Positions 1 to 8,514 of a stretch of 44,424 bases of DNA are shown here, piece after piece. The stretch is from Rhodopseudomonas sp. (GTDB lineage Bacteria > Pseudomonadota > Alphaproteobacteria > Rhizobiales > Xanthobacteraceae). The DNA lies in the NCBI GenBank assembly GCA_016124795.1, contig WGNB01000032.1, forward strand, positions 1 to 44,424, in the 5' to 3' direction. Each line of letters starts with the position of its first letter. The stretch's first letter is position 1. A model generated the notes under the pieces. That model searched no databases. It saw nothing but the letters and a program-made list of their open reading frames with translations, and was not told the DNA's origin. Made by a program: the position numbers and the translations under genes.

Positions 1-290
1 CCATACGCGCCGCACCGAGCGATTTCACAAAATCGAAGAAACCTTGCACTGGCTTATCCTACCCGGCGGCGGCAGTCGTCGCGTCCCACCCGGCAAGTTT
101 TGCCCAGTATATGGTTAGCGTCTGGTTAACGACTTTAACGGGCCGCCTCTGTTATTTGATTGCGGATCGACGCCACCGGCTGTAGCGCCGTCCGTTGCAC
201 TCATTCCGAGTAACTCCCTGGGTCGAATGGGCGCGATGCGCCGCGTCTGTCGAGAGGCCGCGACCGTTCGGTCGGCAAGGGTCGCCTCAA
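1..290. other. Non-coding left-edge region with a CtrA-type site
   Basis: I see no convincing gene here. The stretch lies downstream of sciP (transcribed leftward) and reaches the window edge. Its one notable element is the TTAG-N7-TTAAC motif listed separately, which is followed at once by a further TTAAC (134-138). The motifs may belong to the promoter of a leftward gene outside the window. In several Hyphomicrobiales sciP lies near ctrA, so ctrA is a possible neighbour, but nothing in the window shows this. Confidence 0.4.
115..130 (+). promoter_or_regulatory. CtrA-like box TTAG-N7-TTAAC
   Basis: The sequence reads TTAG, seven bases, then TTAAC. The established CtrA full site is TTAA-N7-TTAA, usually continued by C, so there is one mismatch in the left half. 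The site sits near sciP, whose product antagonises CtrA, which makes CtrA control plausible. The controlled gene is not identified, and one match to a short degenerate motif is weak evidence. Confidence 0.4.
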
Positions 291-293
291 ACG

Positions 294-325
294 AAAAAGC
301 GCCGGCCTCAGGTGAGCCGGCGCTT
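294..325 (-). terminator. Rho-independent terminator of sciP
   Basis: Read on the minus strand there is a perfect 10-bp stem (AAGCGCCGGC at 297-306 pairing with GCCGGCGCTT at 316-325), a 9-base loop, and a run of five T directly after the stem (the A-run at 294-298 on the plus strand). It begins 23 bases past the sciP stop codon. This is the clearest intrinsic terminator in the window. Confidence 0.9.
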
Positions 326-348
326 CGAAATGCGGTCGATGATCACGG

Positions 349-624
349 CTACTGCCGGTATTGCTGAATGCGCGTGGTGCGCAGCCCGGCCAGACCGTGC
401 TGGTCGATCGAATATTGCCAGGACAGAAATTCTTCAACGGTTAAAGTATAACGAGCGCAAGCTTCTTCGAGCGATAGAAGGCCGCCGCGGACGGCTGCAA
501 CCACCTCGGCCTTGCGGCGGATGACCCAGCGTTTGGTAGTTGGCGGCGGTAGATCCGCAATGGTGAGCGGACTGCCATCGGGCCCGATGACGTATTTGAC
601 CCTCGGGCGGTGGGGTTCGGTCAT
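349..624 (-). CDS. sciP: SciP-type CtrA inhibitor (DUF1153)
   Basis: This is a 91-residue protein of the DUF1153 family, whose Caulobacter member SciP binds CtrA and blocks activation of CtrA-dependent promoters in G1. It is a compact helical DNA-binding-like domain. The diagnostic stretches VKYVIGPDG, KRWVIRRKAEVV, LSLEEAC and EEFLSW are all present and the length is typical. I chose the ATG at 624 because family members begin close to the PRVKYVIGPDG segment; a GTG at 636 is the in-frame alternative. Its terminator follows directly. The upstream region, shared with a divergent histidine kinase, holds a TAACC-TTTT-GGTTA palindrome. Inferred role: timing of motility and cell-cycle genes, in line with the flagellar genes a few kilobases away. 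The family assignment is firm; function in this organism is inferred from Caulobacter. Confidence 0.92.
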   Translation of the reverse strand: MTEPHRPRVKYVIGPDGSPLTIADLPPPTTKRWVIRRKAEVVAAVRGGLLSLEEACARYTLTVEEFLSWQYSIDQHGLAGLRTTRIQQYRQ

Positions 625-743
625 TGGTGTACTCACAAAGACTCGACTGACACAGACTGTTACTGAGCGAAAAACTACAGGCTGCGACTTAAAATTTGCC
701 TAAGCTTGCTCAGCGGAAGAGGAAAAGTTTGCCTGGTTTTTGC

Positions 744-757
744 TAACCTTTTGGTTA
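744..757. promoter_or_regulatory. Palindrome TAACC-N4-GGTTA between sciP and the kinase gene
   Basis: A perfect 5-4-5 inverted repeat (TAACC, TTTT, GGTTA) lies in the divergent region, about 120 bases upstream of the sciP start and 95 bases upstream of the kinase start. It resembles CtrA half-sites (TTAACC) but has neither the TTAA-N7-TTAA spacing nor a second TTAA. It may be an operator for one or both divergent genes. Confidence 0.35.
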
Positions 758-807
758 CGAATGGGATTCTGGACAAGGGATCCGGACTGGCAGCGTAACA
801 AGCGATC

Positions 808-827
808 GGACCATAATGCTTTGGTCC
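808..827. repeat. Inverted repeat GGACCA-N8-TGGTCC upstream of the kinase gene
   Basis: A perfect 6-bp inverted repeat with an 8-base spacer ends 24 bases before the GTG start of the hybrid kinase gene. It could be an operator half-site pair or a small 5' leader hairpin. No T-run follows, so it is not an intrinsic terminator. Confidence 0.35.
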
Positions 828-851
828 ATCGAGTCTTCTTGAGGGTCGCGG

Positions 852-3764
852 GTGGAAAAGTTCACAGCAACACCGGCGCCGGATTGGCGCGCTCGAGGTT
901 ACTACGTCGTCGCCCTCATCATTGTCGGGCTGGCTTATTTCGTTTTGGCCAAGCTGGGTTTGCAACTCGCTTCAATCAATCCGAGCGCCAGTCCGATCTG
1001 GCCGCCGAGTGGCCTGGCCTTGGCCGCGGTGTTGTTAGGCGGTCCGAAATTCTGGCCGGCCATTTTTATCGCCGCCTTTGCCGCCAATGCGACCACCGCC
1101 GGTACTTTGGTCACTTCGACGATCATCGCGCTCGGCAATACGCTGGAAGCCGTGGTCGGCGGCGTGTTGATCGCGCGCTGGTCGGGCGGCAGCGACACCT
1201 TCGCCAGTCCGGCGCGGGTGGCGAAATTCGTTGCCGTCAGTGTCGGCGCCGCCACCGTCATCAGCGCCAGCATTGGCGTTGCAACTTTGTGCGCGACCGG
1301 TCTGGCGGCGTGGGGGAACGCCGGACCGATCTGGATCACCTGGTGGCTTGGTGACGTCGCCGGTGTGCTGGTGGTGACGCCGGTCGTTGTCTTATGGGCT
1401 CGTGCGGATTGGCGGCAGTTTGACGGCCGTGAATGGCGTGAGGTTGTGGCCGTGCTCGGGCTTGCCATTGCCGTCGGCCTGTGCGCGTTCAGCCCACTGC
1501 TGCCGCTGTCGGAATACACCAGCCCGCTCGGCTTCCTGGCGATCCTGCCTCTGGTCTGGGCCGCGCTCGGGCGCGGGCCGCGCGACACCGCGACAGTCGG
1601 TTTAATTCTGACCGGCTTTGCGATCTGGGCCACCATTCGTCACGCCGGGCCGTTCGGCCAATTGGGCCTGAATGAGTCCTTCCTGCTGTTATTGACGTTC
1701 ATGATCAGCGTGTCGGTGCCGAGCCTGGCGCTCAGCGCCGACGTCGCGATGCGTCGTCGCACCGAGGACGACCTGCGCCGGGCTCAGGCCGATCTCGATG
1801 CCCGCGTCAAGGATCGCACCGCCGAACTGGCTGACGTCAATATTCATCTGATCGAGGCGCAGCGTCTGGCCAATCTGGGCAGTTGGTCCTGGGACGTTAT
1901 CGAGGACCGCTTGTCCTGGTCGGCGCAACTGGCCGAGATTTATGGTGTCAGCCTTGAGACCGCGCCGACCCGGGTCGAGGATTTCGTCAGCTTCTTGCAT
2001 CCCGACGACCGGGCCACCGTGCAGGCCAGTATCCGCGCCGCGCTCGAAGGCGGCGCCGATTTCAGCCATGAGGAGCGCATCATCCGTCCCGATGGCGGAC
2101 TGCGTTATCTTCACAGCGTCGGCGAGGTCGTGCGTGACGAGCATGGTGCGCCGGTCCGGATGCTCGGCATTTGTCTCGACGTTACCGCGCGCAAGCAGGC
2201 GGAAGCCGCCCTGCGCGACAGCGAAATGAATTACCGTTTTCTGCTCAAGGGCGTGCGCGACTACGCCATCTATATGCTGGATGCCGATGGATTGGTGCGG
2301 TCGTGGAACGACGGCGCGACAAATCTGAAAGGTTACAGTGCCGACGAGATCGTCGGCCGCCATTACGATGTGTTTCTTACCGACGATGTCCGTGCATCGG
2401 GGCTCGCCGGACAGGCGCTGGCCATCGCCGCGCGCGACGGTCAGTTCGAAGGCCAGACCTGGGTGGTGCGCCGCGACGGCAGTCAGTTCTTTGCCAGCGT
2501 GGTGCTGGATGCGATCCGCAATGAAGACGGCGCCCTGATCGGCTTTGCCAAGCTGGTACGCGACATCACCGCCCAGCACGAAGCGCAACTCGCGTTGGAA
2601 GCGACCCGCGAGCAGCTTGCCCAATCGCAGAAGATGGAGGCGCTCGGTCAACTCACCGGCGGCATCGCTCATGACTTCAACAATCTGCTGATGATTGTAT
2701 CGGGCTATGCGCAAATCCTGCAAAAGCGGCTCGATGAGCCCAAGCAGGTTCAGGCCGTCGAGGCCATTCGCGCAGCGGCCAGCCGCGGCGAACGGTTGAC
2801 GCGCCAATTGCTGACCTTTTCGCGTCGCCAGCAATTGACGTCGGTCACGGTCGACCTGCGCTCCCGCATTGGCGCGGTCCGTGACATGTTGGCGCCGTCG
2901 CTTGGCGGCACTATCGAATTTGTCTGCGACGTCGAGGATGACATCTGGCCGATTGCGACCGATCTCGGCGAGCTGGAACTGGCTTTGGTCAATATGGCGG
3001 TGAATGCCCGCGACGCCATGCCGGAAGGCGGCACCATGACCTTGCAGGCGCGCAACGTGGTGTTGAAGCCGGGCTCGGCGGTTGGCACGTTGTCCGGTGA
3101 TTTTGTTGCGCTGGCGATCATCGATACCGGCACCGGTATTGCACCGGATGTGCTGGCCCGGGTGTTCGAACCGTTTTTCACCACCAAACCGGTCGGCAAG
3201 GGCACTGGCCTCGGTTTGTCGCAAATCCACGGCTTCGCCAATCAGACCGGCGGCACGGTGACGGTGGACAGTGAGGTTGGTCGCGGCACCGCCGTCACAC
3301 TTTACTTGCCGCGTGCCAGCGGCGTCACCGCCGAAGCCGACAATGCGGCCGGCGAGGCGGTCGCGAGCCAGGCACAGGGCACGGTGTTGCTGGTCGAGGA
3401 CAGTCGGGAGGTTGCGGCGGTGACTTCGGCTTTGCTGGAGACACTCGGTTATCGCGTGGTCCGGGCCGAGAATGCCAATGAGGCGCTGCGGCATTTGCAG
3501 CAGGGCATCGCCTTTGACCTGCTGTTTTCCGATATCGTGATGCCGGGCGCGCTCGACGGGCTGGCGCTGGCCCAGCATTGCCGCGAGCGCTATCCGGCGC
3601 TGCCGGTGCTTTTGACCAGTGGCTTCAGCGAAGCCGCGCGAATGGCTGAGCCCGGCTTCGATATTCTGCGCAAGCCATTTGAACTTTCGGCCCTGGAACG
3701 GGCGCTCGATCGGGCCCTGGGTTCCGGGCACGACGGCCGGATGACCCGATCGGCGCAGCAGTAG
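852..3764 (+). CDS. MASE1-PAS-PAS hybrid histidine kinase
   Basis: A 970-residue membrane sensor kinase. The N-terminus (about residues 12-300) is a MASE1 integral-membrane sensor with repeated hydrophobic helices and the SPIWPPSGLALA segment typical of that domain. A coiled linker follows, then two PAS domains (about 335-450 and 460-580). The HisKA dimerisation domain carries the phospho-acceptor His607 in GGIAHDFNNLL. The ATPase has its N box (NMAVNARDAMP) and G boxes (DTGTGI, GKGTGLGLS). A C-terminal receiver domain has phospho-acceptor Asp894 in FSDIVMPG and the conserved Lys in ILRKPFE. The start is GTG at 852, with GAGGG at 841-845 as ribosome binding site. No stand-alone response regulator is adjacent, so output probably goes through a phosphotransfer protein elsewhere. 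The gene meets flgD tail to tail with 7 bases between the stops. The stimulus is unknown. Confidence 0.93.
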   Translation: MEKFTATPAPDWRARGYYVVALIIVGLAYFVLAKLGLQLASINPSASPIWPPSGLALAAVLLGGPKFWPAIFIAAFAANATTAGTLVTSTIIALGNTLEAVVGGVLIARWSGGSDTFASPARVAKFVAVSVGAATVISASIGVATLCATGLAAWGNAGPIWITWWLGDVAGVLVVTPVVVLWARADWRQFDGREWREVVAVLGLAIAVGLCAFSPLLPLSEYTSPLGFLAILPLVWAALGRGPRDTATVGLILTGFAIWATIRHAGPFGQLGLNESFLLLLTFMISVSVPSLALSADVAMRRRTEDDLRRAQADLDARVKDRTAELADVNIHLIEAQRLANLGSWSWDVIEDRLSWSAQLAEIYGVSLETAPTRVEDFVSFLHPDDRATVQASIRAALEGGADFSHEERIIRPDGGLRYLHSVGEVVRDEHGAPVRMLGICLDVTARKQAEAALRDSEMNYRFLLKGVRDYAIYMLDADGLVRSWNDGATNLKGYSADEIVGRHYDVFLTDDVRASGLAGQALAIAARDGQFEGQTWVVRRDGSQFFASVVLDAIRNEDGALIGFAKLVRDITAQHEAQLALEATREQLAQSQKMEALGQLTGGIAHDFNNLLMIVSGYAQILQKRLDEPKQVQAVEAIRAAASRGERLTRQLLTFSRRQQLTSVTVDLRSRIGAVRDMLAPSLGGTIEFVCDVEDDIWPIATDLGELELALVNMAVNARDAMPEGGTMTLQARNVVLKPGSAVGTLSGDFVALAIIDTGTGIAPDVLARVFEPFFTTKPVGKGTGLGLSQIHGFANQTGGTVTVDSEVGRGTAVTLYLPRASGVTAEADNAAGEAVASQAQGTVLLVEDSREVAAVTSALLETLGYRVVRAENANEALRHLQQGIAFDLLFSDIVMPGALDGLALAQHCRERYPALPVLLTSGFSEAARMAEPGFDILRKPFELSALERALDRALGSGHDGRMTRSAQQ

Positions 3765-3771
3765 GGTCAGT

Positions 3772-4479
3772 TTAGTTCAGCGTCGTCCCGGTATAGCCGG
3801 GCCGTATGATCTGTTTGACCTTGTCCATGGTGTAGTTCTGGCCGTTGATCGACAGCAGCGGCGGTGATTGCGTCAGATCGACGGAATCGACCACCGACTG
3901 CACCTGGGTCGAGATCGTGGTTGATTGACCGCTGGCGTCGACGCCGGTGACCGTCATCTTGTAGGTGCCGTCCGGCCACTGCTTGCCGTCGTTGCCCTTG
4001 CCGTCCCAGACGAAGTTCTGAGCGCCGGCATTGACCGAGAAAGTGCCGGTATAGACGTTCTGGCCGGTTGAATCGGAGATGTTGACGGTGGCGCTGGCCG
4101 GCTTGGTCGCGGTCATCGTCCAGGTCGCCGAGCCGTTGGTAAGTTGAGTGCTCGATCCGTCGACGACGACGGTGGCGCCGACATAGGCCAGCGCCGTGGT
4201 CGATTGTGCCGATTTTTCGAGTGTAACCAGACTTGCGAGTTGATCGTTCTGTTTGATCTGCTGTTCGACCGACGCGAACTGCACCAATTGTGCCGTGAAC
4301 TGGTTGGTGTCGAGCGGATCGAGCGGACTCTGGTTCTTGAGCTGGGTCGTCAGCAAGGTCAGAAAAGTCGTGAAGTTGCTGGCGATCATGGTCTGATCGA
4401 CGCCGGCCGAGCTGGTCGTCGAGCTGGTTGAACTCGTTGAGGTGTTCGTAACCGGCGTCGCGGTGATCGGTGTCGTCAT
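3772..4479 (-). CDS. flgD: Flagellar hook assembly scaffold FlgD
   Basis: A 235-residue FlgD. This protein caps the growing hook outside the cell, lets FlgE subunits polymerise and is later replaced. A Thr/Ser-rich lead of about 30 residues precedes the conserved N-terminal motif with FLTLLTTQLKNQSPLDPLD and LVQFASVEQQ, the hallmark of the family. The middle and end show the beta-rich FlgD Ig-like/tudor region (VWDGKGNDGKQWPDGTYKM). Length is normal for alphaproteobacteria. It lies 21 bases downstream of fliK on the same strand, so the two are almost certainly co-transcribed; FliK and FlgD act together in hook building and length control. The C-terminus ends 7 bases from the convergent kinase gene and no terminator is visible between them. 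Confidence 0.95.
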   Translation of the reverse strand: MTTPITATPVTNTSTSSTSSTTSSAGVDQTMIASNFTTFLTLLTTQLKNQSPLDPLDTNQFTAQLVQFASVEQQIKQNDQLASLVTLEKSAQSTTALAYVGATVVVDGSSTQLTNGSATWTMTATKPASATVNISDSTGQNVYTGTFSVNAGAQNFVWDGKGNDGKQWPDGTYKMTVTGVDASGQSTTISTQVQSVVDSVDLTQSPPLLSINGQNYTMDKVKQIIRPGYTGTTLN

Positions 4480-4500
4480 GGCTTGTTCCTTGGCCTACGC

Positions 4501-6171
4501 TTACACTTTGATGTCGAGACCGCCGGTCTGGCTGACGTAGCGCGCATAATTGCGCTGCATCGGCTCGACCGCGGGGGATTGGTTATCTTCGACGACCAGA
4601 CGGGCGGTGTTGCCGCCGTTGTTGGAGCCGCCGCTCTGCTGTTGATTGGCGGACTGGTCGCTTAATGAGAATTGCAGGCTGTTGTTCGATGTCTTGAGGC
4701 CGGCGTCCTGCAAGGCGCGATCGAGGCCAACGGAGTCGCGGCGCAGCATATCGAGCGTATCGGTGCGGTCGGCGACCATGTGTGAAATGACATTGCCGTC
4801 CTTGTCGACGTCGAGCTTGACGTGGATGCGGCCGAGATCCGGCGGATCGAGCCGGATGTCGAACTGGTGCTTGCCGGACAAGGCCTTGCTGGTGATCTCG
4901 AAAGCGACCCCGGCCAACGGCACGGCATCGCTCTGTCGGCTCTGCGTGGCCGCGGCGGCGGCCGTGGCCGAACTGGCGCCGGAAACGCTGTTGGCCGCGC
5001 CGGCAGTTGTGCCGCTGGTGGCACCGGCGGCCAAGCCGTTATTCAGGCCGTTCGCCGTACCGTTGCTGGCATCGTTGACCGGACCGACCGTCGGCGAAGC
5101 GGCAGTGGCCGTCGCGTCGACGCCAGTCTTGGTCGTGGCGGTCTTGTCGGTCGCGGTGGTCTTGGCGTCGCTATCGGCGGTTACGCCGCGATGCTGGTCG
5201 GCGACCGCCTTGGCTTCGGCGTGGCTGATGCCGTTCGTGTCGGGCGCATTGACGCCGGCCTGAGCCGTTGCCGTGGCGTCGGTCGTGGTGGTGGGGGACG
5301 TCGATTGGGCGGTCTTGGTCGTCTTGCTGTCGGCTTTGCCGTCGGCCTTGGTATCGGCCTTGTCGACGAGCGCGGCCTTGGCCGCCGTCCCGGTATCGGT
5401 CTTGCCGTCGGTTGCACCGCTGGCCGTATCGTTGGTGGCACTATCCTGGGTCGCGGCTTTTGCGTCGCCTTTGGCCGTCTTTCCGGTCTTGCCGGCCTGA
5501 GCGGCTTGGGCGGCGAGCACATTCGGCTGCGCCGCCTTGGCGTTGGCCGCGGCGATAGCGGCGGCCGAGCCTGCGCTGGCGTCCGAGGTGTCCTTTTCGG
5601 TCGTCGTGGCGCCATCCAGAGGGGTGGAAACGGCAAGGGCGACCGCAGCCGGCGTTGCCGTAGTCTGGGTTGCGGTCGCGGTCGCGGCGGCGGCCTGTTG
5701 GCTGCCATCGGTCGCGGTTTTGGTATCGTCGACGGTGGGTGCCTTGTCGTCCGACTTCTTGCTGTCGGCCTTTTGGGTCGATTTTCCGTCGGTCTTGCCG
5801 GAATCCTTGGCTTGTGACGACGATTTCGGCTGGGTCGCATCGGCCGCCGCCGCATCGGCCTTGGCGTTGTCGCTTTTCGAGCTGTCGTTATTGGCCGCCG
5901 CCGCGCGATTGCCGGAGGCGTCGTCGGGCCGGCTCGGACGGCTTGAATCGGAGCGGGCGCTGGAGGACGCGGAGGCTGAATCGTCGCGGGCGGGACGTTG
6001 CGCCGGCTGCGGGCGCTCCGCCGGGGTCTGCGGCAGCGAGTCGTCGACCAGGCTGGCAAAGGAGGGGCTCGTCGACGCGCGGTCGCTCGCGTTCGCGTAA
6101 GTCGACCGGGCATTGCTGCTCAGCGCGCGGTTCAGGGCAAAAGTACTGGTGTCAGACGCAACTTGCGGCAC
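4501..6171 (-). CDS. fliK: Flagellar hook-length control protein FliK
   Basis: A 556-residue FliK, the secreted molecular ruler that measures the hook and switches export specificity. Recognition rests on the C-terminal Flg_hook domain (about the last 140 residues), with FDIRLDPPDLGRIHVKLD, GNVISHMVADR and LRRDSVGLDRALQDAG. The preceding 380 or so residues are a low-complexity linker built from Ala, Thr, Lys, Asp and Ser, as expected of the ruler part, which evolves quickly. No ATG occurs near the N-terminus. I chose GTG at 6171 because GGAGGT stands 6 bases upstream on the minus strand; TTG at 6207 would add 12 residues but lacks such a site. It precedes flgD by 21 bases. Assignment of the C-terminal domain is secure. 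Confidence 0.9.
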   Translation of the reverse strand: MPQVASDTSTFALNRALSSNARSTYANASDRASTSPSFASLVDDSLPQTPAERPQPAQRPARDDSASASSSARSDSSRPSRPDDASGNRAAAANNDSSKSDNAKADAAAADATQPKSSSQAKDSGKTDGKSTQKADSKKSDDKAPTVDDTKTATDGSQQAAAATATATQTTATPAAVALAVSTPLDGATTTEKDTSDASAGSAAAIAAANAKAAQPNVLAAQAAQAGKTGKTAKGDAKAATQDSATNDTASGATDGKTDTGTAAKAALVDKADTKADGKADSKTTKTAQSTSPTTTTDATATAQAGVNAPDTNGISHAEAKAVADQHRGVTADSDAKTTATDKTATTKTGVDATATAASPTVGPVNDASNGTANGLNNGLAAGATSGTTAGAANSVSGASSATAAAAATQSRQSDAVPLAGVAFEITSKALSGKHQFDIRLDPPDLGRIHVKLDVDKDGNVISHMVADRTDTLDMLRRDSVGLDRALQDAGLKTSNNSLQFSLSDQSANQQQSGGSNNGGNTARLVVEDNQSPAVEPMQRNYARYVSQTGGLDIKV

Positions 6172-6450
6172 AGGCGGACCTCCGGCTTTCCGCCGCTTGA
6201 TGTGCAATCGTCAGGCCAGCCGCGTGGAACTTGAAAAGCGTAAATATTTCAGTTGCTTGGTATGAAAGTGCGGTGCCCGAAGCGATGCCCGACCCGGCAT
6301 CTCATGCTGGCCTGGCGGCAGGATTTGCCGGCCTGAACCGGGTTCCGCGCCCGTATTGGGGCCCGATCGGCGGTCTTTAAACCGCCTCCAATCTGCATTG
6401 CGTCCGCTTTCATTGCGCGCCATGGGCCGGCACATATAGTAAGAGGAGCC

Positions 6451-7668
6451 ATGCCAAACAGCGTCAGTCTCAATTCGCTCGATCTGAAGTCCCGCCCGCA
6501 GGACACCCGCGTCGTCGTCGCCATGTCCGGCGGCGTCGATTCATCGGTGACCGCGGCCCTGCTCAAGGCCGAGGGCTATGACGTCGTCGGCGTCACCTTG
6601 CAGCTTTACGATCACGGCGCGGCGACCCACCGCAAGGGCGCTTGCTGCGCCGGTCAGGACATCCACGACGCTCGCCGGGTCGCCGAGCGGATCGGCATTC
6701 CCCATTACGTGCTCGATTATGAAAGCCGCTTCAAGGAAGCGGTGATCGACAGCTTCGCGGCGAGCTATATCGCCGGCGAAACGCCGGTGCCCTGCGTCGC
6801 CTGCAACATGTCGATCAAGTTCCGCGATCTGCTGTCGACGGCGCGCGAACTTGGCGCCGACGTTCTGGCGACAGGACATTACATCGCGTCGCGTGCCTTG
6901 CCGGACGGCGGCCGCGGCCTGTTCCGCGCCCGCGAGGAAGAGCGCGACCAGAGCTACTTCCTGTTCGGCACCACGCAGGAACAGCTCGAGATCCTGCGTT
7001 TTCCGCTCGGCGACAAGACCAAGGCGGAAACCCGCGAATTGGCGCGTGCCTATGGGCTGGCGGTCGCCGACAAGCATGACAGCCAGGACATCTGCTTCGT
7101 GCCGACCGGGCATTACGCCGATATCATCGAGCGGCTGAAGCCGGGTGCCGCGGAACCGGGTTCGATCGTCGATCTCGACGGCAAGGTGCTCGGTAGCCAT
7201 GCCGGCATTATTCATTACACCGTTGGCCAGAGGCGTGGTCTTGGCCTTGCCGGCGCGTCGCCGCTATATGTGGTGCGGCTCGATGCCGAGGCCCGCCGCG
7301 TCGTGGTCGGGCCGCGCGAGGCGCTGCGCACCAGCGGCATCGTGCTGCGCGACGTCAACTGGATCGGCGACGGCGATCTCGATGACGTGCTGGCTGACGA
7401 CAAGCTCGAAGTCTTTGTGAAGGTCCGCTCGTCGCGGCCGCCTCAGGCTGCCTGGTTGCGTCATGGTCCGTCGGGGCGCGGCGCTTACGAAGTGGAACTG
7501 GTGGACGGCGAACATGGCGTCTCGCCGGGGCAGGCTTGCGTGTTTTATGATGCGCGTGACGGCCAGGCGCGCGTGCTGGGCGGCGGTTTCATCAAAAGCG
7601 CGGTGGCGGCAGTCGACAGGAGCCGCCGTGACGATGAAATGCTCGCTGTGGCCGCCGCGCGCGGTTAA
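6451..7668 (+). CDS. mnmA: tRNA-specific 2-thiouridylase MnmA
   Basis: A 405-residue MnmA, which thiolates U34 of tRNA-Lys, -Glu and -Gln using ATP and persulfide sulfur. The PP-loop SGGVDSSV lies near residue 28. The two catalytic cysteines match E. coli Cys102 and Cys199: Cys118 in ACNMSIKF and Cys215 in [16 protein letters not shown] and [12 protein letters not shown] are further family signatures. The extra segment KGACCAGQD, which follows the uridylase start region, is common in alphaproteobacterial copies. The start is ATG at 6451 with AAGAGGAG just upstream. It is transcribed away from fliK across a 243-base gap in which I see no other gene. A hairpin follows the stop codon. Confidence 0.96.
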   Translation: MPNSVSLNSLDLKSRPQDTRVVVAMSGGVDSSVTAALLKAEGYDVVGVTLQLYDHGAATHRKGACCAGQDIHDARRVAERIGIPHYVLDYESRFKEAVIDSFAASYIAGETPVPCVACNMSIKFRDLLSTARELGADVLATGHYIASRALPDGGRGLFRAREEERDQSYFLFGTTQEQLEILRFPLGDKTKAETRELARAYGLAVADKHDSQDICFVPTGHYADIIERLKPGAAEPGSIVDLDGKVLGSHAGIIHYTVGQRRGLGLAGASPLYVVRLDAEARRVVVGPREALRTSGIVLRDVNWIGDGDLDDVLADDKLEVFVKVRSSRPPQAAWLRHGPSGRGAYEVELVDGEHGVSPGQACVFYDARDGQARVLGGGFIKSAVAAVDRSRRDDEMLAVAAARG

Positions 7669-7685
7669 GCTGAGCCAATGAGAAT

Positions 7686-7706
7686 GCCGGACCTCAATCG
7701 TCCGGC
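7686..7706 (+). terminator. Hairpin downstream of mnmA
   Basis: A perfect 7-bp stem (GCCGGAC and GTCCGGC) closes a 7-base loop, 17 bases past the mnmA stop codon. No T-run follows, so this is a possible Rho-assisted or weak terminator, or a transcript-end stabiliser. Confidence 0.4.
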
Positions 7707-7751
7707 GGGGAATGCGGTACAGAACGATGCGTGGCGATTAGAAGAAAAGTC

Positions 7752-8423
7752 ATGGGGGGCGAACTTAATAAGCACGGCGTGGAGCGCGCCTACGCGCGCT
7801 GGGCGCCGATTTACGATTTCGTATTCGGACAGGTGTTCGCGCCCGGCCGGAGCGAAGCGATCATTGCCGCCGAGAAAGTGTGCGGACCGCAGGGCGGTCG
7901 CATTCTCGAAGTCGGCGTCGGCACCGGCATTTCCCTGCCGGCTTATGCGCGGCGTAACCGGATTGTCGGCATCGATCTGTCCGAGCCGATGCTGCGCAAG
8001 GCGCAGGAACGCGTCGCCGAATACAAGCTCGACAATGTCGACGTGCTCTCGGTGATGGATGCCGAGCGCATGGCGCTGCCGGACCGGTCGTTCGACGTGG
8101 TCGTGGCGCAGTTCGTCATCACCGCAGTGCCGCATCCGGAAGCGACGCTCGACGAGTTCGTGCGTGTGCTCAAACCCGGCGGCGAGATCATTCTGGTCAA
8201 TCACATCGGCGCTGAAAGCGGTCCGCGCCGGATCTTCGAAATGTGCTTCTCGCCGCTGGCGCGGCGGCTCGGCTGGCGGCCGGAATTCCGTTTCGCTCGT
8301 CTGCACGACTGGGCCGCGCGCCACGGCGGCGTGCGCGTTCTGGAGCGGCGCGCCTTGCCGCCGACCTATAACTTCACGCTGATCCGCTTCGAACGGCTGG
8401 CGGCGACGGAACAGGCCGCCTGA
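7752..8423 (+). CDS. pmtA: Phosphatidylethanolamine N-methyltransferase, Rhodobacter type
   Basis: A 223-residue class I SAM-dependent methyltransferase. The motif I region ILEVGVGTGISLP, the preceding YARWAPIYDFVFG and the later VITAVPHPEATLDE and FVRVLKPGGEI match the soluble Rhodobacter-type PmtA. That enzyme makes phosphatidylcholine from phosphatidylethanolamine in three methylation steps at the inner membrane surface. Length fits the family. I chose ATG at 7752, which follows a purine-rich GAAGAAAAG; a GTG 21 bases earlier (7731) is possible. It stands alone between mnmA and a small secreted-protein gene. Close relatives such as UbiE/COQ5-like enzymes cannot be fully excluded, but the WAPIYD...VFG start and the GWRPEF segment favour PmtA. 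Confidence 0.82.
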   Translation: MGGELNKHGVERAYARWAPIYDFVFGQVFAPGRSEAIIAAEKVCGPQGGRILEVGVGTGISLPAYARRNRIVGIDLSEPMLRKAQERVAEYKLDNVDVLSVMDAERMALPDRSFDVVVAQFVITAVPHPEATLDEFVRVLKPGGEIILVNHIGAESGPRRIFEMCFSPLARRLGWRPEFRFARLHDWAARHGGVRVLERRALPPTYNFTLIRFERLAATEQAA

Positions 8424-8514
8424 GCGGCATTTCGTCCCCCGTCGGAACTCTCCCTTCGATCGATCCGTTGTCCCGGCGATCGCGCTGTGAATGCGCGGAA
8501 CAACGGAGGTGACG

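Noticed and set aside
1689-3731. A 680-codon open frame antisense to the hybrid kinase gene
   Set aside because: The kinase frame on the other strand has full-length recognisable domains, and this antisense frame has none; it reflects GC-rich codon bias.
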